This document shows, one piece after another, positions 22,535 to 34,190 of a stretch of 48,207 nucleotides of DNA. Source of the DNA: Hymenopellis radicata. Taxonomy: Eukaryota; Basidiomycota; Agaricomycetes; Agaricales; Physalacriaceae. Position 1 is the stretch's first letter, and the number at the start of each line of letters is the position of its first letter. The stretch lies in contig JADNRX010000395.1 in NCBI GenBank assembly GCA_015501595.1, forward strand, positions 1 through 48,207, given 5' to 3'. The position numbers and the translations under genes are program-made. Under the pieces are notes generated by a model that was not told the DNA's origin, made no database searches, and saw only the letters and a list, made by a program, of their open reading frames with translations.

Positions 22535-23690
22535 ACTTGAAGATTGTGAGTGCACCACACTTCGATAATCCTCAAAGTACTGGCTATTTTTTGCTTTGTT
22601 CGCCCAAAAAATACCCCCGTAGCGCGCTCCACTGTTCTCGATGACATTCCATTGCCCATATTCTGCATTGACCAAATTTCTTGAATTGGACACTGTTCGC
22701 TCAAAACACGCCCCACGTGATCGACTTTGCCTAACAATAGCGCGTTCTTGCTCTTTGTAACTCACTATCGACTACCATCACCACCTCTCTGCGTGCTCTC
22801 TTCATTCTTTTTCGCTGTGCGAAACCTCTTCATTTTCCATTACCTTCATTTCCGCATGTCTACAGCTCGAATACATCTGGCAGAGGAGAAGCCGTACACG
22901 CGAGTACCAGACTACCAGGTCCTCTACAGAGCGTACCGGGACAATTACGCGGAGTTTGTTGGCAAAGACTTTCATAGTCTCACATCGCAGCAACAGAAGC
23001 ATTGGATTGATCTCGGAGGCGAACTCATCAAAGCGGCTGATGCAGCGCGGGACAAAGCGTACAAAGCTGGAGAGTCGGTGGCAAATGTGTCGTTCGAGCT
23101 GCCGAGACCTGATAGGTCACTGGAGCTGGGGGATACCGCCCCTACACGCCGTGCCCAAGGAGAAGAAAACCGCGAAAGAGACCCAAGCCTTATGACCGCA
23201 AGAAGCCTCGCCTGTTGTTCGTGCACGCGTCACTCCCTGCCAGGCTGAACAAAGCCAAGCCCCGGCTCCTGTCATTCCTCCACCAGCCGCCGCTGTGTTT
23301 ACGCCTCCGATTCAGTGCCAGCCCCAGAATCCTGTTCAGCTGTTCACAATAGCCGCTCCCCAGCCCGTTGTCGTTCCAATGGACTATTACCAGTACAACG
23401 ATCCAACGTGTCCGATACCAGAGGGTGATCTTCCTGGCCCGCGATCTGCTACTTTGCTCGGAGAATGGATCGCGCATCAGAAGGCGGCGAAGGCGAATGA
23501 AGAGGAAGCTGCGCGTCAGACAGCGCGCGCCGCGCAGGTCAAGGTTGTTGAAGTGGTGAAGAGGCAGGAAGACGATGTTCGCGCGGTGAAAGCCAGGAGG
23601 CCGTGGATATTGACTGGAGTCAAGTGATTGATCCTGCCTTGATGGTGGAGTGATGATACCTACCTTTTGAAAGGCTATGATATGATACTA
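22535..23690 (+). repeat. Segmental duplication, copy I
   Basis: This block is homologous, in the same orientation, to 35280-37765. Similarity begins upstream of the shared gene (CTTGAAGATT..., CAAAGTAC, ATTCCATTG, GCATTGACC, GAATTGGACAC) and continues through the coding part. Copy I lacks both transposons found in copy II, so it serves as a related empty site for them. Confidence 0.85.
22856..23627 (+). pseudogene. Duplicated gene copy I, frame-disrupted
   Basis: From ATG 22856 the first ~80 codons read well (PDYQVLYRAYRDNYAEF... SLTSQQQKHWIDLGGEL). After LPRPDRSLEL the good frame breaks: the basic segment (PRKRPKPYDRKKPRL) and the C-terminal part (DYYQYNDPTCPIPEGDLPG to a stop at 23627) lie in different frames. 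The N-terminal domain faintly resembles an HMG-box (aromatic helix 1, LTSQQQKHW segment), but this is weak. The C-terminus is a charged helix (KAAKANEEEAARQTARAAQ). Function unknown. Confidence 0.6.
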
Positions 23691-24038
23691 TGATACTTAT
23701 GAACATTTCCTTTTTTCTGTTACCATGATACCCTCTGTTACTTATGACATACCCTACCACATATATACCATACTTTCTGTTACCTACGTGTTTCCGATGA
23801 ATAGAACACGCAGCCTGATTGCACCCTCGACTTGGAGCTCTCATGGCCAGCTACTTTAGGTAGTACAACATCCAAAGCTGCTAGTGCGGTGTTATTGTAT
23901 CTTCATTCTTCAAAAAGAGGTGCTAGTAGTAGTAGTTTGGTAGTAAGTAGGCGTGCGATCAGGTGACTCGGTCTCTATTTGGTCACTTAGACATACAGTA
24001 AAAGGCACTTGACGTTTCACCGCCACCATCACAACAAC
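23691..24038. other. Intergenic; likely promoter of the next gene
   Basis: AT-rich, with repeated GATAC/TATGATAC motifs and short AGTAGTAGT runs near 23928-23948. No coding signal. The F-box gene starts at 24039. Confidence 0.5.
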
Positions 24039-26515
24039 ATGTCGTCTCTACCTCAGGTAGTAGTACCTCCTCGTCGCTCTACCCGTATTGCTGTGTCTCA
24101 GATGAAGAAGGATATCAAGCGCTCCTCGTCTGAACCGGAAGTTGTCGCGAAGCCCAAGGCAAAAGCAGCCCCAGTGAAGAAGCGTGGCACACCAGCGTCC
24201 CCAAGTGCAGACAACACGGATAAGAAGGGAGAGTCGTCACGTAAAAAGCCGCGAACACGCGTCAAGACCGGCACTCCGGTTGAGACTTCTAGTCAAGCTC
24301 GGAAAGGACAAGGAAAATTAAGCCTGTTTACCGAGGCTCCTCTCGACGTTCTATTCGAGGTACGTGTCATAACGGGTGGAGAGTCATTGTTTCTGAATCC
24401 AGTTTTATTCAAGGTCTTTTCGAATTTGGAGCCTCTTGACCTCCTGCGGATGAGTCGCACGACGAAAACGCTGCGCTCCCTGCTTATGGACAAGTCGTAT
24501 ATAAGTGTCTGGCAAAGCGCCCTTGAGGGAGTAGAAGGTCTTCCGCCCGTGATTGAGGGCTTGAGTGAGCCGCAGTACGTGAACCTGATGTTTGACAATC
24601 ATTGTCACGTATGTATTCCTCGAATGAACGTCCATGTTCTTACTGGTCTCTTAGAACTGTTGCGAGGCGCCCACAAAGTATATCCTCTGGGAAGTGCGCA
24701 TGAGGCTCTGTACGGAATGCCTCGATAAGGGGACCATGTATGTACCGCTACTTCTGTATGAAAATTACTCATTACTCGAAGCATGGCAACTGAGGACGAC
24801 TTCGGCAGCATCAAGTGTTTGACATCAAAAAAGCCCGCGAGCTACTTGCAATTACTCCCTCTTTCAGGAATTTTCAATGTATGTATCTGCATCCTCTCAA
24901 ATTTCCCGCACCGGCTTATGTTATGTGGCCAGTCGTTAGGCCTACTAGTACCTGGTATTATAAGCTGGGCTGGGAGAGGGTAGTGGAGGAGAGTGCACCG
25001 CTGCAGCGTGGATCGTCAGAGTATGCGACCTGGCTCTTAGAGAAGCAGAAGGAGCATAATGCCCTTGTTGAGGTGAGTCTTATTCAATACCCATACGGCT
25101 GGACATACGCTCAAGCCTTTATGAAGTCCTGCAAGCAGCACAAGAACTGGTTCGACTCTAGGGCTGAGGTCAGACTAGCAAGGTACCGTTTGTATCTTCC
25201 TCGTCCGGTGTAAGTTGACATGGCCTACAGCACCATTGCTCGATTGGAGGCAGACGGTTGGGAAGTGGAACTGGGTCGGTCCACTTGTGACATCCTGCGA
25301 ATTCACCCGCTCGTCAATCTGCCTGAAGTGCTGAACGATTGCAGTAGGTCCCTTCGTATCCGGTTTGCTTGACACTGAGATAAATCATTGTAGCTTGGGA
25401 TTTGATTTGTCCAACTCTCACAGACCTCATATCCAACATTCGCGCTGACCGGCTCAAGAGAGAGCTCCAAAGTGCTATCAAGGAGCGAACACGCACTCTA
25501 GAGGAGCTTGTAGTCGACATCTTGGCGAAACAACCGGAAACGCCCCACAATCCACCTGTCTCTGCCCTTTGCACCTACCAACCTTTCTTGGATATTATCA
25601 TGAACACGCCACCTAAAGAAAATGCCAACAACAAGCTCAAGGAAGCGCTCGTGGCTGTCCACGACGTATGCGAGAAGTGGAGACAGGAACAAAGGGCTCA
25701 TTTGAAAGTGATGCTCCACAGGAAGAAAGGACGCAACAATGATCTTTCCTTGGTCGTCAATGCCTTTACTTGTGTCGACTGCAACAAAAGTTCCCCACCG
25801 ACCGTCCTTCATTACCCACATTTCGCCACCCACGCCTGCTTCCTTTCTACCACTTCCGTCGGCGACACTGATGTCGGGGTTTGGAGCGACAAGGCAATTA
25901 GAGTCTTGAATGAGACTATCTACAATAGATGTGTGGGCTTTGTCCGGGACTGTGGACTGGATCCAAATACTGCCACTGCTGAGGATATGGACGCCGCCAA
26001 TGTTTTTTTCCGATGCGAGGAATGTGATTCAGGACAGGAACTCAGGGATGGAATGAAATCGATTCGTCTGATGCGTTGGCGTACAGCCATGGTGAATGTT
26101 TCTATCTCTTTCCGGTCGTCAGATATCTAAAATTTTCGCAGAATCATCGCCACGCCGCTGGAGTGGCTCGTGTTGACGACGATGAGCTCATCGCTTTGGG
26201 ACGCAGTAAGGAAAAATCCATGTTTGAGAACGAACTGTCGTGGCCGCCAGCTCATAAGGCGTATCATTGGACGTTTGTTTGCGTCTACTGTAATATGGAG
26301 GAGTCCTCCCCGACTGCTCGTGTTGCGCATCTTCGTTCTGCGTGAGTTCGTTCCTTGCCTTCAAGCCGTGTTCGTACTGACTTCCCCACAGGCATGGGAT
26401 AGATGGCGCTCCTATGATGGTGGACCATTATCGACGAGGTCTGAAATACACAAACTTGAATTACTTGTCGGTAATCGTCGAGGTCGAGGTCGGGTTCGAG
26501 ACACATGATACCTGA
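24039..26515 (+). CDS. F-box protein with Cys-rich motif and C2H2-like C-terminus
   Basis: Firm exons: 24039-24359, 24414-24608, 24655-about 24740, then about 24803-25072, 25127-25182, 25231-25343, 25394-26091, 26142-26341 and 26392-26515. The junction near 24740-24803 is uncertain. The N-terminus is basic and disordered (RRSTRIAVSQMKKDIKRSSS, PVKKRGTP). An F-box follows (FTEAPLDVLFE | VFSNLEPLDLLRMSRTTK), then FDNHCHNCC...LCTECLDKG, a C-x2-C pair arrangement common in agaric F-box proteins. The C-terminus has CVYC...HLRSAH, a C2H2-like finger, and ends HYRRGLKYTNLNY plus an acidic tail. Known: F-box proteins recruit substrates to SCF ubiquitin ligases; the target here is unknown. No lesion was seen. 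Confidence 0.72.
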
Positions 26516-26602
26516 AGACAAAGACGCGACCGTTCAGCTGACATGATGGACTAAAGACAAGCTGTAAGATACAGATGCATTATGCTGAGACTATGCCAAG
26601 TT

Positions 26603-27791
26603 TAGTGAATAGCGCGGGTGTCCCGAGGGTATTTCGTTTGAAACCCCTACCCGCACCATCCACTTACCCGGTCCCGCAGTGCGGGTGCGGGTTACCCGCT
26701 GAAATCGTCTCGGGTCCGAGTCAAATCGCACGCCAGCACTACCTGTAGCATCTCCGCATCCTACTGCATCGGCCTAACTCATACCGCAACACATTTTCAT
26801 GCCCGTTGGCGGCCCCCGAGCAATTGCGCAGGGGCTACCAGCGTGCATGAGCTGGTGGGAGTGCGGCATCAATGTAGGCGAGGATGGTGTGGGAGAGGAT
26901 GGTGCTACGAGGCGCGAGAGGATGAGGGCGCTATGACATGGCCATGTTAGAAGACAGTAAACAAAGGAGAAAAATGTGCACTGCTGAGGGCTGAATGCGT
27001 CCGCGACGCTCTCCAGCCCGAAAAAATCTACCCATTGCCTCGTTAGGCCAGAACGAGACGGCGCGGGAGCTTATCCAGCCTCTTGAAGCCCGACATCGTC
27101 ATCCAGAGCCGTTGCGGCTCCATCCAGGAGGCTGACGCGTTCGCGCTGCTCGTCGAGAGAGCAGAGCGCGAAAAAGTAGTCCTTGGCGGCCTCATTCGAG
27201 GGCTTACACGTCGAGGTGGCGGCAAAGGAAGTGTCATCGCAAGAACAGGACATTCGTGGTTGTTGTCGTCGTTGGATCCTCATCGAATTGGTGCCGTCAC
27301 GCAGACGAGCACCAGAACGCACCCCGGAACGTATCCGAGGGCGCAGCGGTCGGCGCAAAGCCAAACCGCGCCAAGAAAGCAACAGAACAAAAGAGAAAGA
27401 TATAGAACAAGCCCCAGACTAAGTTCTGGGCCAACGAGCACGACATAACTGTCGTGCTCTGGTGGGAAGAGAGAAAGAACAGAGATCGGAGGAGATCGAT
27501 CGTTATCCGGCAACTGCCGGGACGTTCGGCGATCTCGGCGATCTCACAAATTCTTGGGCAACGTCGTTTTTGGGCGACGATGGGCTCATCTCAGCTCAAA
27601 TAAAATATAATAATTTACATAAAATCATATACTATTGATTATCTTATGCCGTGTGGTCCAACTGGAGCACGGCACGGGTAACAAAGGGTGATGCGGGTCA
27701 CCGCGGGTGCTCGGACCGAGACCCCTACCCGGACCCTGACCTACCCGCATCCGTGACCCGGACCGGGTCGTCCGACCCGGGCTATTCACTA
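26603..27791 (-). mobile_element. Non-autonomous hAT, family 1, copy 3 (1189 bp, inverted)
   Basis: The same TAGTGAATAGC termini are flanked by a perfect 8-bp duplication GCCAAGTT (26595-26602, 27792-27799). Internally it matches copies 1 and 2 only in reverse complement (for example the segment around 27120-27175 against 18365-18440) and is clearly more diverged. It is therefore an older insertion. Confidence 0.92.
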
Positions 27792-27864
27792 GCCAAGTTA
27801 TAACGTATTGACAATCCGTCGAACAGACTGCACGAGAACGAGCGGCCCCCGACTGTGTATAGAC

Positions 27865-28290
27865 TAGAGATCACCACGAGTCGCATGAGTCTGGAGAGTA
27901 CTCGTGAATCAACTCGGACTCGCAGGGTCAAATACTCGACTCGACTCGACTCGTGAGTCAGGGGGACTCGAGTCAGGCAAGAGTCATGAACAGCCTAAGG
28001 CTAATATCTGACTTGTGTCCTGACTCGTGTTGACTCGTGCATGAACACATGAATCAATGAAAATACCTACTAAATAGCTTAAATAAGATTTAACTACAGC
28101 AATATACTAGATGAGTCTGGAGAGTACTCGCGAATCAACTCGGACTCGCAGGGTTAAATACTCGACTCGACTCGACTCGTGAGTCAGAGGGACTTGAGTC
28201 AGGCAAGAGTCATGAACAGCCTTTGACCCCCATGAGTACTCGCCTGATGAGTCACGAATCGACTCGAGTCAGGACTCGTGGTGATCTCTA
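27865..28290. mobile_element. Non-autonomous hAT, family 2 (426 bp)
   Basis: The termini TAGAGATCACCACGAGTC and GACTCGTGGTGATCTCTA are perfect inverted repeats of 18 bp, flanked by a perfect 8-bp duplication GTATAGAC (27857-27864, 28291-28298). The interior contains two 112-bp direct copies (27885-27996 and 28111-28222), each with a run of ACTCG pentamers. No coding capacity. Confidence 0.95.
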
Positions 28291-28298
28291 GTATAGAC

Positions 28299-28682
28299 AT
28301 AAGAATTTGCCTGCCAACATGAACTTTAGGCGCTCGGTCTCTTATAAAGTCTGACGGCAATTGCGACTACGTTATGCATTTTGTACACGGCTGGCGAAGT
28401 ATCGGCATCACCAGTCCTCAAACCAAACATGGAGGTGGAGGAGAAGACGCGTTATTTGTCCGACTTTGGTCGAACCTGCCGAAAAAGGCGGGCCTTTGAT
28501 CTCAACTTGTTTTGTAACCACAACGGTACTCTTCTTAGTGTGTGCTGAAATGAACTCTAGTCTCTACTCTGCATCATCTAAGTCGACAAATTCCATATCT
28601 CGCCCAAGCTTGCATGCTAGCTGCGGTTTCATGGACTTGCCAATCTTGGTCTCCAACAGGCTTCTCGTACTACTGGCCGGCT
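28299..28682. other. Short unique spacer between two hAT elements
   Basis: No recognisable gene. It ends with GGCCGGCT, the left target duplication of the next element. Confidence 0.5.
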
Positions 28683-29739
28683 TAGAGACCTCAACGACTC
28701 AAATCCGGATCAGATCCGCGATCCATCACGCGAGTACCCGTGGCTGAAAGTGCCGATCTGTGATCCTTATGTGATCCGACCCGCCACGAATCGACGGATC
28801 AGACGGATCGGATCGCCGAGATCGCCGAGCGGGTCGAGTACTCGAGTAAACTCGAGTATTCCACGCACCCAAATCTATTCATGCCCGACGAGTATCCCTG
28901 GGCAATGGCACAGGGACACTCAGTCGTGCATGATGCAGACTGAGGGTGGTGGTAGCAGAGGAGGAGGTCATGGTGGTGGTGTGGAGGCAAGAGTGGAAGT
29001 GGGAGTGATGATAGATGGTGGTGGTGGTGGTGGTGGTAGTGGTGTGGGTAGTGGTGGTGTGGGTGATGGTGGTGGCGTGAGTCGTCGTTGTCGGCTCCAT
29101 CAGCGCACCACTCACCGCGTCAACGCGTCATCCTCCCGCCATCCATCATCACTCCATCCACGTCTTCACTCCATCCTCGTTGTCGTCGTTGTCCGGGAGT
29201 CGTGGTCGTCCGGGAGTTGTGGTCATCCAGAGTCGGCGCTGTGAAGTCGTCCGTTGCTGCTGTCACAGAGACAGCAGCAAGCCCAGCACTCAGCCAGGGC
29301 ACAATCCTCACCCCAGAGGCCACCTGACAGTCGTCAGAGTGGCAGCGGTGACAATCGTCACTCGCTGGTGTGGTCGTCGTGGTGGGAGAAGAGAGAGATG
29401 AGAGCGATCGAGTTATCGATCAGAGGCTTACGCGGCCTCTCGGCAATCGCCGGATCGTGAGAATCCATGAGAAATTCACGCGTACGGCTCATTTGGGCGA
29501 CGCAAGGGCCTGTTTGACTTAGTAAAAATTTGTAAATTAAGTTAAAATATATCTCTAAATATTCACGAGTCAACACGAGTACTCGCGACGAGTACTCGTG
29601 CCTCTAGAGGCTGATCCGCGATCCATATGTGATCCGACCCGCCACGGGTCTACGGATCATACGGATCGGATCTCCGAGATGCCCGAGCGGATCGAGTACG
29701 GATATATCCGCGTGATCCGCTGACTCGTTGAGGTCTCTA
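28683..29739. mobile_element. Non-autonomous hAT, family 3 (1057 bp)
   Basis: The termini TAGAGACCTCAACGACTCA and, from the right end inward, TAGAGACCTCAACGAGTCA (one mismatch in 19) are flanked by a perfect 8-bp duplication GGCCGGCT (28675-28682, 29740-29747). Subterminal blocks rich in GGATC/GATCC occur as direct repeats at about 28713-28840 and 29613-29699. The interior has a GGT-rich microsatellite (about 28945-29085) but no transposase. The window's first 20 bases are the end of another copy. Confidence 0.95.
28945..29085. repeat. GGT-rich microsatellite inside the hAT family 3 element
   Basis: Imperfect GGT/GTG trinucleotide runs, longest near 29010-29040. Translations give poly-Gly or poly-Thr/His on the two strands, which explains the spurious long frames here. 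Confidence 0.85.
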
Positions 29740-30139
29740 GGCCGGCTCCACCTCACGGTTTTAACGTTTTGCCATCCTCTTCGGTTGAGTTTCCGTTGTC
29801 CGTCTCACGCTTGTACGACTGGGGACAAGATACAGCTAGGTTACTGAATTTTGGGCCAGGAATTACAGCGAGCCATATGCTAGATTGATAAGATATCTCT
29901 TATGACTTGCGAAACCGGATTTATCAAAGCCTTATTTCTTGACATGGACATGGCTCCTCGCACACGCGGTGGGATTAGCGCGCATTCGCGAAATTCAATG
30001 ATCTCTCGTCTTGGGCCTCGGCCGCGGTGTGAGGCTTCGTGTTGGCAGCCATGCGAAATTGGAGTCTGTGCAGTATCACGGGCGACTGATGCAGGTGGTC
30101 GGATTGGCACTCTCGGCATAGGCGAAACACGGGAAGGGC

Positions 30140-30147
30140 TATATAAA
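30140..30147 (+). promoter_or_regulatory. TATA box of the thaumatin-like gene
   Basis: TATATAAA lies 67-74 bp upstream of the ATG at 30214 in an otherwise GC-balanced leader, a spacing that fits a fungal core promoter. Confidence 0.7.
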
Positions 30148-30213
30148 GGACGGGGAGACATCAGCACTCGCCCCACCTTCTACCATTCCCTACAGATCAT
30201 AATCAAAATCATC

Positions 30214-31490
30214 ATGCACGGACTCGCTGCCATCGTTTCTCTTGCGCTCGTCTCTTCAGCATACGCGCGCACTTTTACGGTCAAGAACAACTGCGCCTTC
30301 ACCGTTTGGTATGCTATGTCTATCTCTCCACGTATTAGCACTAGCTCTAACCAAGTTCCATAGGCCCGGTGTACGTCTTTCACCTTTTTATTCCTTCAGT
30401 TATGATGTAACCATTATCCGCAGTTATTCACGGACTTGAACGCAGGTACCGCTGTTCCTGATCAAGCGACTGGGTATGTCTCCATTCCATCCACGTCAAG
30501 GCCGGGAATGTAACTCAGTGTAATTATTATAGATGGGAGGCTGCCTCTGGTTCATCCATCTCCTTCTCCGTGCCCGACAACTGGACCGCTGGTCGCATCT
30601 GGGTACGCCTTTCCATCCACTGCACTATAACGAAAGCTGAACGCAGAATGTATAGGGTCGTACTGAATGTGATTTCTCCACCAACCCAGGCCCTACGTCT
30701 TGCGTGACCGGTGGCTGCAACGGTGGTCTTGAATGCGATACTAGCAGCGGAACGGTACATCACCACTTGCACAAGCAACGACAGCGGGATGTGCTAATCG
30801 TAGTCCTTTCTAGGGTGTTCCTCCCGCTACTGTCGCTGAATGGACGCTCTCTGCGAGCGGAAACGCCAATTGGTACGATGGTACGCTCTTGCTCTCGAGG
30901 TGTCTGGTGCCGTCCGCTCATTCTGTGCAGTGTCGCTCGTGGATGGCTTCAACCTTCCCATGACTGTCACGCCGAGCGTCGCCTGCTCTGCGGCTTCCTG
31001 CCCCGTTGACCTTAACGCCAACTGTACGTGTGCTTCCTCCATCCAAGTACGCGTCCTGACAGCCATGTGATCTTGGTAGGCCCTAGTGAAATCGCGGGTC
31101 CCGCGACCAAGGACGGCAGCAACGCTGGCTGCAAGAGCGCGTGCTTCGCCAATCTCGATGGGAACCAAGGTGGGTGTCCCTTATCTTTTCTCGATATAGA
31201 TGTCAAGAACTCAACTTCCTCAATCAACCAGCGAACTCGGCCAACTGCTGCAGCGGCGATCACAACACCGCCGCCACGTGCCCCTCCAGCGGTGTTCAGG
31301 ACTACGATTACTTCAGTGAGCTCCTCTCCTCTATGAGATGCCCTTGTCGGGACGGAAACTGACATGCACTATTGCAGAGAGCAACTGCCCCGACTCGTAC
31401 GCCTATGCTTACGACGAGTCTTCGGGCACCGCGCTCTGGTCTTGCGACTCTACTCTCAACGCCGACTACACCGTCACTTTCTGCCCTTGA
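30214..31490 (+). CDS. Thaumatin-like protein, secreted
   Basis: Ten exons join in phase to 255 residues: 30214-30308, 30364-30370, 30424-30473, 30533-30602, 30656-30754, 30814-30880, 30931-31023, 31080-31169, 31232-31315, 31378-31490. A signal peptide (MHGLAAIVSLALVSSAYA) precedes the mature start RTFTVKNNCAFTVWPG. Thaumatin hallmarks follow: GRTECDFSTNPGPTSC then VTGGCNGGLECD, the acidic cleft segment VSLVDGFNLPMTVTP, CKSACFANL, CCSGDHNTAATCPSS, NCPDSYAYAYDE and a terminal VTFCP. The Cys content fits the disulfide-rich family fold. Fungal members are secreted, and some have beta-1,3-glucan-related activity in cell-wall remodelling; the role here is inferred. Exon 2 is a 7-nt microexon. No lesion was found. 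Confidence 0.95.
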
Positions 31491-31584
31491 ACGCCTAATG
31501 ATTAGTGGGCTCAAATGAGTTAATATTGGTATCAAATATACATCCGCTCCTTAACGTCTTTCCACTATACCATTGCATTGTTAT

Positions 31585-31866
31585 TTATAATTCGATACCT
31601 TGTCCATAGATGAATGAAATGTCTATCCTTCTTTGATATTTGGGCGTGAAAGAGGTGATATTAGTAAAGTCGTGGCGCCGGAAAGTGTGTTGCTGTTCGA
31701 CTCCTGAATGCCATCCTTCAAGCTTGAGACCATCATCCGCCACACCGTCAACGTCCACGAAAGACACTGCCGTGTCACTGCGCACATCCAGGAACTCCAA
31801 GTGTTCAAACACACACGATTTCCTCATGTAGCTCAAACTGGCAGCAACGAATCGACCACAATCCAA
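31585..31866 (-). pseudogene. Possible fragment of an F-box/LRR-type gene
   Basis: A 93-codon minus-strand frame (CVFEHLEFLDVRSDTAVSF) has the look of the C-terminal region of an LRR-type protein. It has no start context and no partner exons. Low confidence. Confidence 0.25.
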
Positions 31867-32000
31867 AACGAAAGCGCACAGTGACTACACGCTTGTCGGT
31901 TACGCTGGTGCGTGCTTGTTCCTCTTATCGTTCACTAAATCATCCTAGGCACTATGGTCTTTCGTCGGTTTTTTCGTGGCACACCGGTGAGGCAATTGAG

Positions 32001-32038
32001 AGGTAGGTAGGTAGGTAGGTAGGTAGGTAGGTAGGTAG
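32001..32038. repeat. (GGTA)n microsatellite
   Basis: About nine uninterrupted AGGT units in a row, in non-coding sequence between genes. Confidence 0.95.
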
Positions 32039-32469
32039 AGGTCAAAACTTGTGGACGCGTCGCAGTGATTGTACGAGGTCGTAAACGAGACAGTTGTCTA
32101 CAGTAAGCTCTGTTTTCAATGCAGAATCTCACGATCTAACCACTGTTCCTTGGCAATCTGGTCAAGTTTTCGAACGCCTCTCAAGTCTCGAGGGGTTGTG
32201 TGTACAAAAGATGTAAGCTGTTAGTATGTGCGGAATATACCACTTTCTGTACTTTCACTCGATGGGAACACCCAAAACGCGCGCTAGAAGGATGCGACGG
32301 TCTTCAACTTCCTCCGGGATAGCAGGACACCTCGTCGGCCGCGCCAAGTTTCAAACGTATATATCAATATGTACATCGTTTATTAGCTGTTAGGAGACGT
32401 GACCGAACCGTCCATTGTAGGTACTGTGAAAACTGCCCGTCCTCTCTGATCCGTCCCAACAAGGCTACC

Positions 32470-33728
32470 CTAGACCAAACAAAGAACACCTCGACGTGCA
32501 AGTTGAGGAAATGCGAGCCGTATTTGGTCTGCGAGGTCCGGATATACCGCCTCGGTGATCAACCCCTCCTCGCGATTATCAAAATGGACGTTTAGAATGG
32601 CGCTGAACATCGGATGCGCTAGGCTGTCGTGCCATTCTGATTCAAGAGCATCGATGTCTTGGGGATTCATGCATGTGAATGTAAGCTCCGTGAAATGAAT
32701 TGTCGCTTTGGAGTCGGAGAGGGCACGAAATGATGGAAGACCACCACTTGATGATCTTGCGTGAGTCATCGAGGTCTCTGGGGGCCCTGGGGCAAGTTGC
32801 ACTCAAGTGTACATGTTGGAATGGCAGATCAGCAAGTGGGAGTGGACGGTATAGATCTTCTTCGGGGATATCGGACCAAGCGACTTCCTCGGTGAAGCCT
32901 TCAGCTATGGTTAGATCCAAGTGTCACATTAGTGAGCGATTGCTACGTACCATCTGCCAGTTTCAATTTGAACAACTCGAGAGGAGGAAATCCTTGAAGC
33001 AGCAAGTCGTGCCAACATATTAATTCGCCTGGGAATTCTGTAACGATTTCGCACTGCTTGAGGCTGGGAAGGTCCAAATGATGCATGAGGCAATCATGGA
33101 ATTCCTTGTCCAGACCTACGACTCCGAAGCGAATGAATTCTAGCGAGGGAAGGTGCCAGAGCTTGCGTGTCGCCCCCCAATCAACCTCGTGACCATGACC
33201 AGACAAACTGACTCGCTTAACGTTTGTTCCTCCCAAAATCCTAAAAATATGGTGCAAGGTTTCGACGGAATATAGGTCGACATGAAGCTCGACAAGAGGC
33301 GCATTCCCCAAGACATTTAGGACCAAATCAAGATAAGATCGGGTTACTGGTATGTCGTCGCCGTCGCAGTCTCCGAAAAACGCGACTTTAATAAGATTTG
33401 GGAGAAGAGACAGCACAGAGGTGATGCAAGACATGTGGGCGGGCAACGGAATACTATCATCAACAAGGTGGCCCTGATAGTAGATTGCCAAGCCGCGGAC
33501 GAGTGCTTGGAGATGGGGAATGGATATGAGATCGTCAAGCAGTTTGGCCATCTTCTTGGAGGTGTCGAAATTCACCTGGGCGTCGCGGAATAGAGCGCGT
33601 TGACTGAACCCCAACCATGTCCGCGATACTAACGCGCAGCTCTGCAGGGCGTCTTTGTGCCCGGAAAGATGCTGGATAATCATGTCCACGAGCTCGGGTG
33701 GGAGAGAAGTATTTGTGGATGGCATCAT
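32470..33728 (-). pseudogene. F-box/LRR-like protein gene 1, one-base frameshift
   Basis: Exon 1 is 33728-32951 and exon 2 starts at 32904 (donor GTACGT, acceptor ACCATAG). The F-box is at residues ~8-50 (SLPPELVDMIIQHLSG... CALVSRTWLGFSQRALF), followed by leucine-rich segments (LVLNVLGNAPLVELHVDLYS, SLEFIRFGVVGLDKEF). After KIIKWWSSI the frame shifts: the paralogue at 38399-39653 reads WWSSTFRALADSNATIHF, and here the matching FRALSDSKATIHF is one base out of frame because of an extra base near 32731-32735. Taken literally the protein ends at 32642. Beyond the shift, homology runs to a stop at 32470 (LARRGVLCLV). Recently disabled, or a sequence error. Confidence 0.8.
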
Positions 33729-34190
33729 GACGGAACACTGGGAAGAAGTTGTTGGTGTTGAGTGTTAAAGTCAAGAGGAAGGAGACGTGTCACTGTCAGC
33801 TGCGAACGTTCAGCGCCTGAACAGGAATAAGTAACAAGTATTGGTGTAAGCGAAGAAAGAAGGAGGGACACGCACAGAATGTGGACAATACAAACGGCGC
33901 GGTGAAACAGGTTGTATACAGATATTTTTTTCGCCTTGATTCGTGAGACTTGGGAACGCGTGTTGCGATGATGGAAGTCGAGTCAAACTTCAACTCAAAG
34001 GTGCGTGGGCGGGACCAACGGAGTTTGAATCCTCATAACTGGTAGACTTTTCTGATTTTGTCCCAGATTGCGAGAGTCTAAGCCAGAGCCGCAGCGCGTC
34101 CTCGGGGTGAGAAGGGACGCATACGTAATCAGGCACACCGACGTGCCGAGCTTCTAGTACGCTTTGCAGATTGCTTCAACTCTTCTTGTT

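Noticed and set aside
22856..23100. Firm HMG-box call for the duplicated gene
   Set aside because: Only a loose resemblance in aromatic and LTSQQQKHW positions; not enough to assign without a profile search.
28750..29244. 164-residue Gly/Arg-rich frame
   Set aside because: It is a translation of the GGT microsatellite and GATCC-type subterminal repeats of a hAT element.
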